DNA from: Campylobacteraceae bacterium
Lineage (GTDB): Bacteria; Campylobacterota; Campylobacteria; Campylobacterales; Sulfurovaceae
DNA: 64,000 bases
Direction: 5' to 3'
Assembly (NCBI GenBank): GCA_027014605.1
Contig: JALWDJ010000094.1
Coordinates: 1 to 64,000 of the forward strand
Positions 48,098 through 59,210 of this stretch are shown here, in pieces. The notes below the pieces were generated by a model, which was not told where the DNA came from, ran no database searches, and worked only from the letters and a program-made list of their open reading frames with translations. How positions within the stretch are numbered: the first letter of the stretch is position 1; each line of letters opens with the position of its first letter. The position numbers and the translations under genes were made by a program.

Positions 48098-48838
48098 TTA
48101 TCTCCTTTTTATCTCAATTTCTACTCTTCTATTTAAATGACTGTATGGTTTATTTTTATATAATAAGTTATCTTCTCCAAGTCCTTTATAGTCTATAATA
48201 TCAGGATTAATCCCATGACTTCCTAGATAGAGTTTAACACTTTTAGCTCTAGCTTCACTTATCCACTTATTAACACTCTTTTTACCACTAGCATCTGTAT
48301 AACCTCTAACATCTATTTTTATATTAGGAATATCTTTTATTATAGCTATAATCTCTTTTAGGGTTCTTTTACTTTGGGGTGTTAGTTTTGCACGATTTCT
48401 ATAAAAATTTATTTTTTTCTTTTTTAAAATTTCTGTTATTTTATTTTGGGCTATTTCTATATCATCTTCTATATTATTCTGTTCTATATCTGTAGTAATA
48501 TTGTTGCTACTATTTGTATCACTTTTAGTAATATTTTGTTCAAGATTTTTATCTTCTATATCTGTTGAAATTGTAATATTTGTATCTATTAAATTGTCTT
48601 TTCTATCTTGATTTGTATTATCTTTTTGAGGTGGATTAATCTCTTCTATAGTTTCAATCTCTTTAGATGGTAGATTACTATTTTGAGTATTATCTATTTT
48701 AGATTTTTCTATTCTATTCTCAGATATTAAATTTTCTGCTCTACTAATAAACGCATCTTTTTGTATAAAAATACATAGTATTATATACAAAGTAGATATT
48801 ATTGAACCATATAAAAGTATTTTAGTACTTTTTTTCAT
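48098..48838 (-). CDS. OmpA-family (OmpA/MotB C-terminal domain) protein
   Basis: 'INFYRNRAKLTPQSKRTLKEI…KIDVRGYTDASGKKSVNKWISEARAKSVKLYL…IIDYKGLGEDN…NRRVEIEI'. Confidence 0.85.
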   Translation of the reverse strand: MKKSTKILLYGSIISTLYIILCIFIQKDAFISRAENLISENRIEKSKIDNTQNSNLPSKEIETIEEINPPQKDNTNQDRKDNLIDTNITISTDIEDKNLEQNITKSDTNSSNNITTDIEQNNIEDDIEIAQNKITEILKKKKINFYRNRAKLTPQSKRTLKEIIAIIKDIPNIKIDVRGYTDASGKKSVNKWISEARAKSVKLYLGSHGINPDIIDYKGLGEDNLLYKNKPYSHLNRRVEIEIKRR

Positions 48839-49014
48839 AATTGAATTAATCCTTTTTTAAACTTTTAATAAAGTAGTAATTTTACGATATTATATTATAA
48901 TTTGTTATTAATTTAACTGAACTCATCAAATTATTCAACTAATTTATATTAAGTGAATATTATATAATTTTTAGTATAATCTTTAGATTTTTTTATATCC
49001 AAATAAGGAAAATT

Positions 49015-50181
49015 ATGCTTTCAAAACGAATACAGACACTATCTACTTCTATGACTATTGCTATTACTGCTTTAGCATTAGAGCTTAAGGCAGAGGGAAA
49101 AGATATTCTCTCTTTTTCTGCTGGAGAACCAGATTTTGATACACCTATAGAGATTAAAGAGGCTGCTATTAAGGCTATTAATGAAGGTAAAACAAAATAT
49201 ACAGCAGTTCCAGGTACTCCTGAACTTCTTAATGCCGTTGTAGGAAAATTAAAAAGAGACAATGGCTTAGAGTATGAAACTAATATGATACAGACAAATA
49301 ATGGAGCAAAACACTCTCTATTTAATCTATTTCAAGCTCTTATAGATGAGGGTGATGAGGTTATTATTCCTGCACCATATTGGGTAACTTATCCTGAAGT
49401 TGTAAAGTATTCTGGAGGTAAACCTGTAATTATAGAGACAGATGATACAACAAGTTTTAAGATTACTCCAGAGAAACTAAGCGAGGCTATTACCCCAAAA
49501 ACAAAAGTTTTAGTAATAACATCTCCTTCAAATCCGACTGGTTCGGTTTATACTAAAGAGGAGTTAGAGGCTTTAGCAGAAGTATTAAAAGATACTAATA
49601 TAATTGTATTTAGTGATGAGATGTATGAAAAACTTGTTTATGGTGGTGTAAAATTTACAGCATTAGCATCAATTTCAGAAGATATGTTTCAAAGAACAGT
49701 TACAATTAATGGTCTAAGTAAATCTGCTGCAATGACTGGTTGGAGATTTGGTTATCTTGCTACTCCAAATATAGAGTTAGTTAAAGCTATGAATAAGCTA
49801 CAGTCTCAAAGCACATCAAATATTAGCTCAATTACTCAAGCAGCTGCAATTGCAGGATTAGATGGTTCAATAGATAAGAGAGTTGAAGAGATGAGATTAG
49901 TTTTTGAGAGTAGAAGAGATAGGGCTTATGAGCTTATTAATGCAATTGATGGCTTATCTGTTATTAAACCTGATGGAGCATTCTATCTATTTATCAATAT
50001 CAAGGAGGTAGGTAGTGACTCGTTGAAATTTGCAAAGGAACTTTTAGCACAAGAGGGAGTAGCAGTTGTTCCTGGTATTGCATTTGGTGCAGAGGGGTAT
50101 ATTCGTCTCTCATTTGCTACAGATATTGATACTATTCAAGAGGGTATTAAGAGATTAGAAAATTTTATTAAGAGAAGATAA
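49015..50181 (+). CDS. aspC: Aspartate aminotransferase (class I/II PLP-dependent)
   Basis: 'FSAGEPDFDTPIEIKEAAIKAINEGKTKYTAVPGTPEL', PLP Lys 'TINGLSKSAAMTGWRFGYLA'. Confidence 0.93.
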   Translation: MLSKRIQTLSTSMTIAITALALELKAEGKDILSFSAGEPDFDTPIEIKEAAIKAINEGKTKYTAVPGTPELLNAVVGKLKRDNGLEYETNMIQTNNGAKHSLFNLFQALIDEGDEVIIPAPYWVTYPEVVKYSGGKPVIIETDDTTSFKITPEKLSEAITPKTKVLVITSPSNPTGSVYTKEELEALAEVLKDTNIIVFSDEMYEKLVYGGVKFTALASISEDMFQRTVTINGLSKSAAMTGWRFGYLATPNIELVKAMNKLQSQSTSNISSITQAAAIAGLDGSIDKRVEEMRLVFESRRDRAYELINAIDGLSVIKPDGAFYLFINIKEVGSDSLKFAKELLAQEGVAVVPGIAFGAEGYIRLSFATDIDTIQEGIKRLENFIKRR

Positions 50182-50254
50182 ATTTTATTTTCGCTAAAGT
50201 TATATATTGGTTTTTTTTATTAAAGACCAAAATACAATAAAATAAGGAATATTA

Positions 50255-50590
50255 ATGAACATAGATTTAACTCCAGAAGCACTATTGTCACAGTTAGGGT
50301 ACTCAAAAACAGAATACTCCATTAAACAGATGGAGAGAATTATAAAAAATACCAATAATTTTGAGAGATTTTCAAGACATATATTATCTCTACATGACAA
50401 TTTAGCTCCAATAAAAGGGTTCATTGCTATGTCAAACTCACAAGATAACTTTAAAATCAAAGCTAGTGAAGATGTATCTCCTGAAATATCAGATGAGTTT
50501 AATAATAAAGTTAAAAAGTGGGCAAAAAAATATAAAGTAAAAATAAAAAAAGTCTCTAATAAACCAACATACTATATACTTGGACAGTAG
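50255..50590 (+). CDS. Conserved hypothetical protein upstream of helicase
   Basis: 111 aa; stop codon directly abuts the ATG of the UvrD-type helicase (TAGATG). Confidence 0.65.
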   Translation: MNIDLTPEALLSQLGYSKTEYSIKQMERIIKNTNNFERFSRHILSLHDNLAPIKGFIAMSNSQDNFKIKASEDVSPEISDEFNNKVKKWAKKYKVKIKKVSNKPTYYILGQ

Positions 50591-52612
50591 ATGCCACTTA
50601 GTACTCTAAATAGAGAGCAGTTGAGTGCAGTCACTGCACCTATGGGCAATAATTTAGTTATTGCTAGTGCAGGGACAGGAAAGACATCTACAATAGTAGG
50701 AAGAATAGCAAATCTTATAAAGAGTGGAGTAGAGCCTTCTAGCATACTCCTCTTAACCTTTACTAATAAAGCTGCTGGTGAGATGTTACAGAGAGTTGGA
50801 AGATATTTTCCATCTTCTGTAGTCAATAGAATTGAGTCTGGAACTTTTCATGCAGTAAGCTATAGATGGTTAAAGGAGATGAGAGAAAATGTTATATTAA
50901 AACAGCCAAATGAATTAAAGACTCTATTTAGAAGTATATATGAGAAGAGACAGTTTAGAAGATTAAATCATGATATAGAGCCATTCTCTTCAACATATCT
51001 ATATGAACAGTATAGCTTATATCAAAATGCATCATTTGATGGTTTTGATATATGGTTTATAGATAAATATCCAGAACATAGAGTACTTATAGATATCTAT
51101 ATGAATATTATAGATGAGTATGAGCTTACAAAAGATAAATTTGGTTTTGTCTCATTTAATGATTTGCTTCTAAAAATGAAAGAACTCTTATTAGAAGAGG
51201 GTAGAGAGATAAGTGAAGTTTTAGTTGATGAGTATCAAGATACAAATACTCTTCAAAACTCATTAATAGATGCAATAGAGTCAAATTCTCTTTTTTGTGT
51301 GGGAGATTATGACCAGAGTATATACGCCTTTAATGGTGCAAATATTCAGAATATTGCTACCTTTACAAAAAGATATAAAGATGCTAGAGTATTTACTCTA
51401 AGTAAAAATTATCGTTCAACTGCTTCAATACTATCTTTAGCTAATATGGTTATTGAAAAAAATGAGAGAATTTATCCAAAAAAGTTAGAAGTTACTAAAA
51501 TTGATATAGATTTACCTCCAAGACTACTTATATATAGTGAACTATTTAATCAATATCAAGGGGTAGCAGAGAAAATTAAAAACTCAAATACAAAAAGAGA
51601 TGATATTGCTGTAATTTTTAGAAATAATTCAAGTGCAGATGGGGTTGAAGCTAGTTTAAGAGAACTTGGTATAAACTCAAAAAGAAAGGGTGGAAATAGT
51701 TTTTTTGATGCAAAAGAGGTTAAATTTCTATTAGATGTTCTATCATTAGTTGTAAATCAGAAAGATATGATGGCATTTATTCATATTTTTGAGTATGGAA
51801 AGGGGATTGGAACAGCATTAGCAAAAGAGATGTTTGAGTCTTTTATCCATTTTGGGGAGGGAAATCTATTTAGAGGTATATTATCTCCTACAATCTTTAC
51901 TCTTCCAAAACTAAATCCTACTAAAAATATACAATTAGGACTTTTTGATGATGATACACAGATTGGCTCAATTAGCCGTTTTAATGGTCTCTTATTAGAT
52001 GATAAGATAAAATCCAACCCTATATTAAAACATCCTAAGGTAACCTCTAATGGAGTTTTATTTTATAGAGATTTTTATAATTTTCTAAAATCAATAAGAG
52101 GTGTAAAACAGCCTAAAACTATGCTTTTAAAGCTTATCAATTCAGCTCTATATGAAAATATTATAGATACTTTATCAACTCAGAGAGCAAAACTTAAATC
52201 TGGTGAAATAGATAGAGAGAGAAAAAAATTAGCAAGAGAGAATATCTTAAGAAAAGCAAAACTCTTAAGTGATTTATCATCTCAATATAGAGAGGTAAGA
52301 AGATTTGTAAATGCAATGGTTTTAGGTGGAAATGAGTTGAGTCAAGGTAAGGGTGTAAATCTTTTAACAGTACATGCGAGTAAAGGTTTAGAGTTTAGAG
52401 AGGTATATGTTATAGATTTAATGGATGGTAGATTTCCAAATAGAAAACTTATAAGTAGAGGTGGAAGTATAGAAGAGGAGAGAAGACTATTTTATGTAGC
52501 AGTGACTAGAGCAAAAGAGAGATTATATCTCTCTTTTGCAAAATATGATAAAGTTAAAAAGATAGATTTTGAAGGTTCTCCATTTCTATATGAAGCTGGA
52601 TTATTGACTTAA
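50591..52612 (+). CDS. UvrD/Rep family ATP-dependent DNA helicase
   Basis: 'LVIASAGTGKTSTIVGRIANLI', 'VDEYQDTN', 'GDYDQSIYAFNGA', 'LTVHASKGLEFREVYVI', 'VAVTRAKERLYLSF'. Confidence 0.93.
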   Translation: MPLSTLNREQLSAVTAPMGNNLVIASAGTGKTSTIVGRIANLIKSGVEPSSILLLTFTNKAAGEMLQRVGRYFPSSVVNRIESGTFHAVSYRWLKEMRENVILKQPNELKTLFRSIYEKRQFRRLNHDIEPFSSTYLYEQYSLYQNASFDGFDIWFIDKYPEHRVLIDIYMNIIDEYELTKDKFGFVSFNDLLLKMKELLLEEGREISEVLVDEYQDTNTLQNSLIDAIESNSLFCVGDYDQSIYAFNGANIQNIATFTKRYKDARVFTLSKNYRSTASILSLANMVIEKNERIYPKKLEVTKIDIDLPPRLLIYSELFNQYQGVAEKIKNSNTKRDDIAVIFRNNSSADGVEASLRELGINSKRKGGNSFFDAKEVKFLLDVLSLVVNQKDMMAFIHIFEYGKGIGTALAKEMFESFIHFGEGNLFRGILSPTIFTLPKLNPTKNIQLGLFDDDTQIGSISRFNGLLLDDKIKSNPILKHPKVTSNGVLFYRDFYNFLKSIRGVKQPKTMLLKLINSALYENIIDTLSTQRAKLKSGEIDRERKKLARENILRKAKLLSDLSSQYREVRRFVNAMVLGGNELSQGKGVNLLTVHASKGLEFREVYVIDLMDGRFPNRKLISRGGSIEEERRLFYVAVTRAKERLYLSFAKYDKVKKIDFEGSPFLYEAGLLT

Positions 52613-52621
52613 AAATAGTTT

Positions 52622-54217
52622 TTAACTTTCATGTTTTTCTACAAATTCTTCATAACCTCCTTTGAAATCTATGATAGAGCCATCACTATTAATCTTAATA
52701 ACTCTATTTGCAAAAGCATCAATTAGTTCTCTATCATGAGATACACATATAACTCCACCTTGATATTTATGGAGTGCTTCACCTAAAGCTATAATTGCTT
52801 CTAAATCTAAGTGGTTATTTGGCTCATCAAGAACTAAGAAATTTGCACTATCCATCATCATTTTACTAAGCATTATTCTATGCTTCTCACCACCTGAACA
52901 GCTATTTACAGATTTACTCTGCTCTTCACCTGAAAATAGCATTCTACCAAGACACTTTCTTATTTCATCAATATGCCATTTTGGATTATGTCCTTGTATC
53001 CATTCATATAACTTCTCATCTCCTACTACAATATCAGTTGTATTTTGAGGAAAATATGTAGTACTAATAGTCTCTCCCCATTTGAAAGTTCCACCATCTT
53101 GTTTGATTTGTTCCATTAAGATATTTAATAGAGTTGATTTTCCTACACCATTAGCTCCAATTAGTGCTATTTTATCACTCTTTTCTAATTTAAAAGATAT
53201 ATCTGAAAAAACTCTATTATCTTCATAAGATTTTGCTAAACTCTCAACCTCTAAAATTTCATTTCCAATATCTCGATGAGGTTTAAACATAATAGATGGC
53301 TCTCTTCTTGAAGATACTTTTATCTCTTGGAGATTTAATTTATCTAACTGTTTTTGACGACTTGTGGCTTGTCTTGCTTTTGAGGCGTTTGCTGAAAATC
53401 TTGCAATAAATCTTTCTAACTCCTCTTTTTCTCTTAAAGCTCTATTACGGTTTATCTCTGCTTGTTTAGCAATTAGATTAGCAGATATATACCAATCATC
53501 ATAATTACCTGTAAACTCTCTAATATTTTGAAAATCAAGGTCTAATATGTGAGTTACTACATTATTTAAGAAGTGTCTATCATGTGATATAACAACCATA
53601 GTACCATCATGTCGTTTTAACTCATGTTCTAACCATGATATTGTATCTATATCTAAGTTATTTGTAGGTTCATCAAGAAGTAGAATATCTGGTTTTAAAA
53701 ATAAAACTTGTGCTAATAGGATTTTAAATTTATCTCCACCTGTTATAGAACTCATTAAATCATTATGTTGAGACGCAGGAAAACCCAAAGCTTCAAGTAG
53801 TTTTTCTATTCTTATTTCTGATTCATATGTTGGATCTTCATCTGCACATATCATCTCTAACTCACCTAGTCTATTATTTACAGCCTCATCTTCAAAATTT
53901 CCTTCCATATAGAGTTTCTCTTTCTCTTTTTGAGCCTCATATAGTCTCTTATTTCCATATAAAACTGCATCTTTTAGAGTAAAATCTTCAAATGCATATT
54001 GATTTTGTCCTAATACACCCAATTTTAGATAAGGTTGTATTTTAACTTCACCATCTGTTGGTTCTATCTCTCCTGATAATATCTTTAAAAATGTTGATTT
54101 ACCTGCTCCGTTAGCTCCAATTAAACCATATCTTTTTCCTCTATCTAATTTTATATTGATTTTATCAAAAAGTACTCTTTTACCATATCTTTGTACTATA
54201 TTTACTGTAGTTAGCAA
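52622..54217 (-). CDS. ABC-F family ATPase (YbiT/EttA/Uup-like)
   Basis: Two ABC domains: 'GLIGANGAGKSTFLKILSG', 'SSITGGDKFKILLAQVLFLKPDILLLDEPTNNLD', second 'ALIGANGVGKSTLLNIL', 'CSGGEKHRIMLSKMMM'. Confidence 0.92.
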   Translation of the reverse strand: MLTTVNIVQRYGKRVLFDKINIKLDRGKRYGLIGANGAGKSTFLKILSGEIEPTDGEVKIQPYLKLGVLGQNQYAFEDFTLKDAVLYGNKRLYEAQKEKEKLYMEGNFEDEAVNNRLGELEMICADEDPTYESEIRIEKLLEALGFPASQHNDLMSSITGGDKFKILLAQVLFLKPDILLLDEPTNNLDIDTISWLEHELKRHDGTMVVISHDRHFLNNVVTHILDLDFQNIREFTGNYDDWYISANLIAKQAEINRNRALREKEELERFIARFSANASKARQATSRQKQLDKLNLQEIKVSSRREPSIMFKPHRDIGNEILEVESLAKSYEDNRVFSDISFKLEKSDKIALIGANGVGKSTLLNILMEQIKQDGGTFKWGETISTTYFPQNTTDIVVGDEKLYEWIQGHNPKWHIDEIRKCLGRMLFSGEEQSKSVNSCSGGEKHRIMLSKMMMDSANFLVLDEPNNHLDLEAIIALGEALHKYQGGVICVSHDRELIDAFANRVIKINSDGSIIDFKGGYEEFVEKHES

Positions 54218-54307
54218 CTATTTGTCCTTACCTATTTTATTAATTGTGAAATTTTAGCATAATGTTTTAGATTGTTTGATTATAAGGATTTTAAAAAAAA
54301 TAGTAGA

Positions 54308-54333
54308 TAGCAAGCTAAATTAATAGTTTGCTA
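54308..54333 (-). terminator. Hairpin downstream of pckA
   Basis: TAGCAAGCTA-AATTAA-TAGTTTGCTA: ten-bp stem with one G/T opposition (a G-U or A-C pair depending on strand). Confidence 0.6.
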
Positions 54334-54341
54334 ATATAAGT

Positions 54342-55925
54342 TTAGATTTGAGGTCCAGCTATAGAGTAGTCAAATTCACTCCCCTTATCATTGTATCTTT
54401 CAAAATTTTCAATAAATTTCTCAGCAAGTTCTTTTAGAGTTTCATTAAACTTTTTTTCATCATCCCATGTATTTTTAGGGTTTAGTATGGCATTATTTTT
54501 TATACCATCTAAAGATTTAGGGAATTGAAGATTAAATATATCTAATGTATCAAATTCAGCACTATTTATAGAACCATTTAATATGCCATTAATACATGCT
54601 CGTGTATCTTTGATACTCATTCTTTCATTTTTTCCATTTTTTCCTGTGTTTACTAGATATACATTTACTCCATGTTTATCTATCTTTTCACCTAAGAGTT
54701 TAGCATATACAGTTGGATGTAGTGGTAAGAATGCCTCTCCAAAACATGCTGAAAATGTTGCAACAGGTTTAGTTATTCCTCTCTCTGTTCCTGCCACTTT
54801 TGCAGTATATCCACTAAGAAAATAGTACATTGCTTGTTCTTTAGTAAGTTTTGATACAGGAGGAATTACTCCAAAAGCATCATAGGTTAAAAAGATAATA
54901 TTTTTAGGGTGTCCTGCTTGTAGATTATCTTTATGATTTTTTATATGTTCAATAGGATAAGATACTCTTGTATTTTCAGTCTTTGATTTATTGCTATAGT
55001 CAACTAATCCACTATTATCAACTATAACAACATTTTCTAAAAGTGCATTCTTTTTAATAGCATTAAATATTTCTGGTTCACTCTCCTCTTTAAGGTCTAT
55101 TACTTTGGCATAACATCCACCTTCAAAGTTAAATATACCATTATCGTCCCAACCATGTTCATCATCACCAATTAAAGCTCTATTTGGGTCTGTTGAGAGA
55201 GTTGTTTTACCAGTTCCAGATAATCCAAAAAATAGACACACATCATCATCTGCACCAACATTAGCAGAGCAGTGCATAGATAGTTTGCCTTCTAGTGGTA
55301 ACCAGTAGTTCATCATAGAGAAAATCCCTTTTTTCATCTCTCCACCATACCATGTCCCACCAATAATAGAGATATTCTCTTCTATATTGAAACAGACAAA
55401 TACTTCAGAGTGTAATCCATGTCTTTTCCACTCTCTATCAGTTGTTTTACATGCATTATATACGACAAAATCAGGTTTAAAGTTTTCTAACTCTTCCTCT
55501 GTTGGGCGAATAAACATATTTTTTACAAAATGTGCTTGCCATGCTACTTCAGATACAAAACGGATTGATTTTCTACTATCTATACTAGCACCAGTAAAAA
55601 CATCCATAATATATATATCTTTTCCTGAAAACTCATTTTTAGTAAAATTAAAGAGTTCATCAAATATCTCTTTATCTATTTTTTTATTTGTCTCTCCCCA
55701 ATATATATATTGATTTGATGGAGCTTGATTAACAAAATATTTATCTTTTGGACTTCTGCCTGTAAATATTCCTGTATCACAGATAGCAGCACCAGTTGAT
55801 GAGATTTTACACTCATTTCTATTCATCTCATGAATTTGAAGTTCATCATAGCTTAAGTTATAATAAACATTACCAATATTTTCAAGTCCTAATTCCTCAA
55901 GAGCATTTGGTGTCTTGGTACTCAT
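54342..55925 (-). CDS. pckA: ATP-dependent phosphoenolpyruvate carboxykinase
   Basis: '[32 protein letters not shown]'; start set at MSTKTPN because the six preceding codons of the ORF contain an AGAAGG RBS. Confidence 0.95.
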   Translation of the reverse strand: MSTKTPNALEELGLENIGNVYYNLSYDELQIHEMNRNECKISSTGAAICDTGIFTGRSPKDKYFVNQAPSNQYIYWGETNKKIDKEIFDELFNFTKNEFSGKDIYIMDVFTGASIDSRKSIRFVSEVAWQAHFVKNMFIRPTEEELENFKPDFVVYNACKTTDREWKRHGLHSEVFVCFNIEENISIIGGTWYGGEMKKGIFSMMNYWLPLEGKLSMHCSANVGADDDVCLFFGLSGTGKTTLSTDPNRALIGDDEHGWDDNGIFNFEGGCYAKVIDLKEESEPEIFNAIKKNALLENVVIVDNSGLVDYSNKSKTENTRVSYPIEHIKNHKDNLQAGHPKNIIFLTYDAFGVIPPVSKLTKEQAMYYFLSGYTAKVAGTERGITKPVATFSACFGEAFLPLHPTVYAKLLGEKIDKHGVNVYLVNTGKNGKNERMSIKDTRACINGILNGSINSAEFDTLDIFNLQFPKSLDGIKNNAILNPKNTWDDEKKFNETLKELAEKFIENFERYNDKGSEFDYSIAGPQI

Positions 55926-55969
55926 CTTTTTTACCTTCTTCATATAAATAAGTTATTTGCCCTTATAGC

Positions 55970-56003
55970 AAATAAAATATGATTTAAAAATCATATTTTA
56001 TTT
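55970..56003. promoter_or_regulatory. 16-bp perfect palindrome upstream of pckA (operator or hairpin)
   Basis: AAATAAAATATGATTT-AA-AAATCATATTTTATTT; directly upstream of a minus-strand TTTGCTATAAGG -10-like sequence. Confidence 0.6.
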
Positions 56004-56015
56004 AATATAAGAAGA

Positions 56016-56041
56016 TAGCATAATTAAGAGTAATTATGCTA
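56016..56041 (-). terminator. Hairpin downstream of oadB
   Basis: Perfect 11-bp arms TAGCATAATTA-AGAG-TAATTATGCTA just after the oadB stop. Confidence 0.7.
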
Positions 56042-56049
56042 TTAAAATG

Positions 56050-57387
56050 CTATTTAAAAATAGATAGAAGTACACCAGCTGCAACTGCTGAGCCGATAAC
56101 TCCAGCTACATTTGGTCCCATTGCATGCATTAATAGAACATTTCCAGGTCTCTCCTCTGCTCCAACTTTACTTACAACTCTAGCAGCCATTGGTACAGCA
56201 GATACACCTGCAGCTCCAATAAGTGGATTGATAGGTTCTTTTGAGAATTTATTCATGATTTTTGCCATTAAAACACCTGCTGCTGTTCCAGCGCCAAATG
56301 CAATTAGACCAATAATCATAATACCTAAACTCTCCAATACTAAAAACTTATCTGCTGCTAGTTTTGAACCAACACCAAGTCCTAAGAAGATAGTTACAAT
56401 ATTAATAAGTGAATTTTGCATTGTATCACTAAGTCTATCTATAACTCCTGACTCTTTAGCAAAGTTACCAAATGAAAATGCACCAATTAGAGGGGTTGAT
56501 TCTGGCAGTATTAAAATAGATAACATAAGTACAACTATAGGGAAAAATAGCTTCTCTAATCTATGTACTTTTCTCTGAACTCCCATCTTAATCTGTCTCT
56601 CCTCTTTTGTAGTCAATGCTCTCATAATTGGAGGTTGAATTACAGGAACAAGTGCCATATATGAGTATGCAGCAACTGCAATAGCACCTAACATATCAGG
56701 AGCTAATCTATTTGCAATAAAGATAGAGGTTGGTCCATCAGCTCCACCAATAATAGATATTGCACTAGCATCTTGTAAATCAAATCCAAGTGCAACAGCA
56801 CCTACAAGTGAACCAAAGATACCAAATTGAGCAGCACCACCAAGAAGAGCAGTTTTTGGATTAGCTAATAGAGGTCCAAAATCTGTCATTGCTCCAACTC
56901 CCATAAATATAAGAAGTGGAAAGAATTCATTTGCAATACCCATATTGTATATAACTCCAAGCATACCCTCAGGTCCTGCCATATGTGCTAATGGAATATT
57001 GGCAAGTAGTCCACCAAATGCTATTGGTAAGAGTAGAAGTGGTTCAAATCCTTTTGCTATTGCAAGATAGAATAGTAAAAATACAATACCAATCATAATA
57101 ATTCTACCAAGTGATGACTCAAAAGCACCCATAACATGTTCTTTTGCTTCACCTGCTGGGTCTGATGTCATCTCTCCATCATGAGTATCTAAAATAGCAT
57201 TAATACCTGTAGTCTCCCAAAAACTACTTGCTAATTGGCTAAGAGTTTTTGATTTATAAGGCTCTTTTTGACTATTCTGCTCTTGTTGAGTTTCATGATG
57301 TACCTTGGTTTCCTCAGTTGCTAATGAGATTGAACTCATGGTAACTAGAGTAAATAGTATTGAGAGGAAAAATTGTTTAATTTTCAT
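56050..57387 (-). CDS. oadB: Na+-translocating (oxaloacetate) decarboxylase beta subunit
   Basis: '[66 protein letters not shown]', '[18 protein letters not shown]'. Confidence 0.93.
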   Translation of the reverse strand: MKIKQFFLSILFTLVTMSSISLATEETKVHHETQQEQNSQKEPYKSKTLSQLASSFWETTGINAILDTHDGEMTSDPAGEAKEHVMGAFESSLGRIIMIGIVFLLFYLAIAKGFEPLLLLPIAFGGLLANIPLAHMAGPEGMLGVIYNMGIANEFFPLLIFMGVGAMTDFGPLLANPKTALLGGAAQFGIFGSLVGAVALGFDLQDASAISIIGGADGPTSIFIANRLAPDMLGAIAVAAYSYMALVPVIQPPIMRALTTKEERQIKMGVQRKVHRLEKLFFPIVVLMLSILILPESTPLIGAFSFGNFAKESGVIDRLSDTMQNSLINIVTIFLGLGVGSKLAADKFLVLESLGIMIIGLIAFGAGTAAGVLMAKIMNKFSKEPINPLIGAAGVSAVPMAARVVSKVGAEERPGNVLLMHAMGPNVAGVIGSAVAAGVLLSIFK

Positions 57388-57390
57388 ATC

Positions 57391-59196
57391 CTACTCCATT
57401 GTAGCAAGAAGTTGACCATCGATTACAGTATCATTAACTTTTACATCAATAGATTTAATTACACCTGCTTTTTCAGCTACAATATCAATCTCCATCTTCA
57501 TAGCCTCTAAAATCATAATCTGTTCACCCTCTTGTACACTATCCCCAGCAGATTTTAAAATTTTCCACACATTACCTGGAGTTTGTGATTTAATCTCAAG
57601 AGAACCTTTACCACCTGCTGTTGGAGCAGTTTTATTTTCTGTAGTAGGAGATGATGCTGTCTCTACTGCAGGAGTTACTTGTATATCTGCATTACCCTCT
57701 GCAACTTGAACACTATATTTTTTACCATCAACCACTACTGTATAATTTCCACTCATATTTTCTCCTCCACTCTTTGTTGTTTTTTTATCTTCACCTTTTC
57801 TTACCATTAAAGGACTCTCACCCTTTAAAAACGCTATACCTTTTTGGTCACATGCTGCTGCTATAAATATATTCTCTTCAGTTGTATCTAAATTCTCATC
57901 TTCAAGAACTTTTTTCCAATATGCAATAGATTTTGTAACCTCTCTGTTTGCTAAATCTAATGGATTTTCTGTTGTTGGTTCTAAATTTAATTTTTCAGAT
58001 GCTAGTTTAATAATCTCTGGGTCTGCTGGAACAGGAGTTTTTCCAAAATATCCAAGTACCATTCTTCCATATCCTGGTGCAATTTGCTTCCATTTTCCAA
58101 ACATAACATTAGCATAAGCCTGTTGCCAATAGAATTGACTAACAGGTGTTACAGATGTACCATAACCACCTTTTTCTACTACCTCTTTCATCTCTCTAAT
58201 AACCTCATCAAACTTATCGAGGTTTCCACTATCTCTCATCATTTGAGTATTTGCAGTTAATGCACCTCCTGGCATTGGAGAGAATGGAATGAGAGGTGAT
58301 ACTTGAGTTGCTTCTGGTGGTATCATATAATCAGCTAAACACTCTTTTAATCTATCTTCATATTTGAGTATTTTATTTAACTCTAAATCACCAAGATTAT
58401 AGTTAGTTCCTTTTGTAGCATGTAACATAGTTAAAATATCAGGTTGACTTGTTCCTCCACTAACAGGACTTGCTGCCATATCAATACCATTAGCACCAGC
58501 TTCAAGTGCTGCTAAATATGATGCTACAGATACACCTGCTGTCTCATGAGTATGAAGTCTTAGATGTACATTTTCACCTAGAAGTTTTCTAGCCATTGAT
58601 ATGGTCTCAAATACCTTATTTGGATTTGCTGTTCCACTTGCATCTTTAAAACATAGGCTATCAAACTCTATTCCTGCATCTAAAATATCTCTTAAAGTCT
58701 TCTCATAAAATGCTACATCATGTGCACCTTTACACCCTGGTGGTAAATCCATCATGGTAATGACTGCTTCATGTTGAAGTCCATGTTTTTTAATAGACTC
58801 TCCACTATAAGATAGATTATTTACATCATTTAAAGCATCAAAATTTCTAATAGTTGTAGTTCCATGTTTTTTAAATAGTTTTGCATGGAGGTCAATAAGC
58901 TCTGCACTTCCTGTATCTAACATAACCGTATTGATACCTCTTGATAGAGTTTGAAGATTAGCCTCAGGTCCTACTATCTCTCTAAATCTATCCATCATCT
59001 CAAAAGCATCTTCTCTTAAATAGAAGTAAAGACTCTGAAATCTTGCTCCTCCACCAAACTCAAAGTGATTTATACCTGCATTTTTTGCTGCTTCAACTGC
59101 AGGAAAAAAGTCATCCATAAGAACACGACCACCAAAAACAGATTGAAATCCATCTCTAAAAGTTGTATCCATTACATCAATATATTTCTTTGCCAT
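57391..59196 (-). CDS. oadA: Oxaloacetate decarboxylase alpha subunit / pyruvate carboxylase subunit B-like, biotinylated
   Basis: 'DVMDTTFRDGFQSV', 'CFKDASGTANPNKVFE', C-terminal biotinyl 'ILEAMKMEIDIVAE'. Confidence 0.93.
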   Translation of the reverse strand: MAKKYIDVMDTTFRDGFQSVFGGRVLMDDFFPAVEAAKNAGINHFEFGGGARFQSLYFYLREDAFEMMDRFREIVGPEANLQTLSRGINTVMLDTGSAELIDLHAKLFKKHGTTTIRNFDALNDVNNLSYSGESIKKHGLQHEAVITMMDLPPGCKGAHDVAFYEKTLRDILDAGIEFDSLCFKDASGTANPNKVFETISMARKLLGENVHLRLHTHETAGVSVASYLAALEAGANGIDMAASPVSGGTSQPDILTMLHATKGTNYNLGDLELNKILKYEDRLKECLADYMIPPEATQVSPLIPFSPMPGGALTANTQMMRDSGNLDKFDEVIREMKEVVEKGGYGTSVTPVSQFYWQQAYANVMFGKWKQIAPGYGRMVLGYFGKTPVPADPEIIKLASEKLNLEPTTENPLDLANREVTKSIAYWKKVLEDENLDTTEENIFIAAACDQKGIAFLKGESPLMVRKGEDKKTTKSGGENMSGNYTVVVDGKKYSVQVAEGNADIQVTPAVETASSPTTENKTAPTAGGKGSLEIKSQTPGNVWKILKSAGDSVQEGEQIMILEAMKMEIDIVAEKAGVIKSIDVKVNDTVIDGQLLATME

Positions 59197-59210
59197 TATC
59201 TACCTTATTA

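Noticed and set aside
57035-57060. tRNA-like T-loop motif GGTTCAAATCC
   Set aside because: Lies inside oadB coding sequence with no cloverleaf around it; no tRNA genes were recognised in the window.
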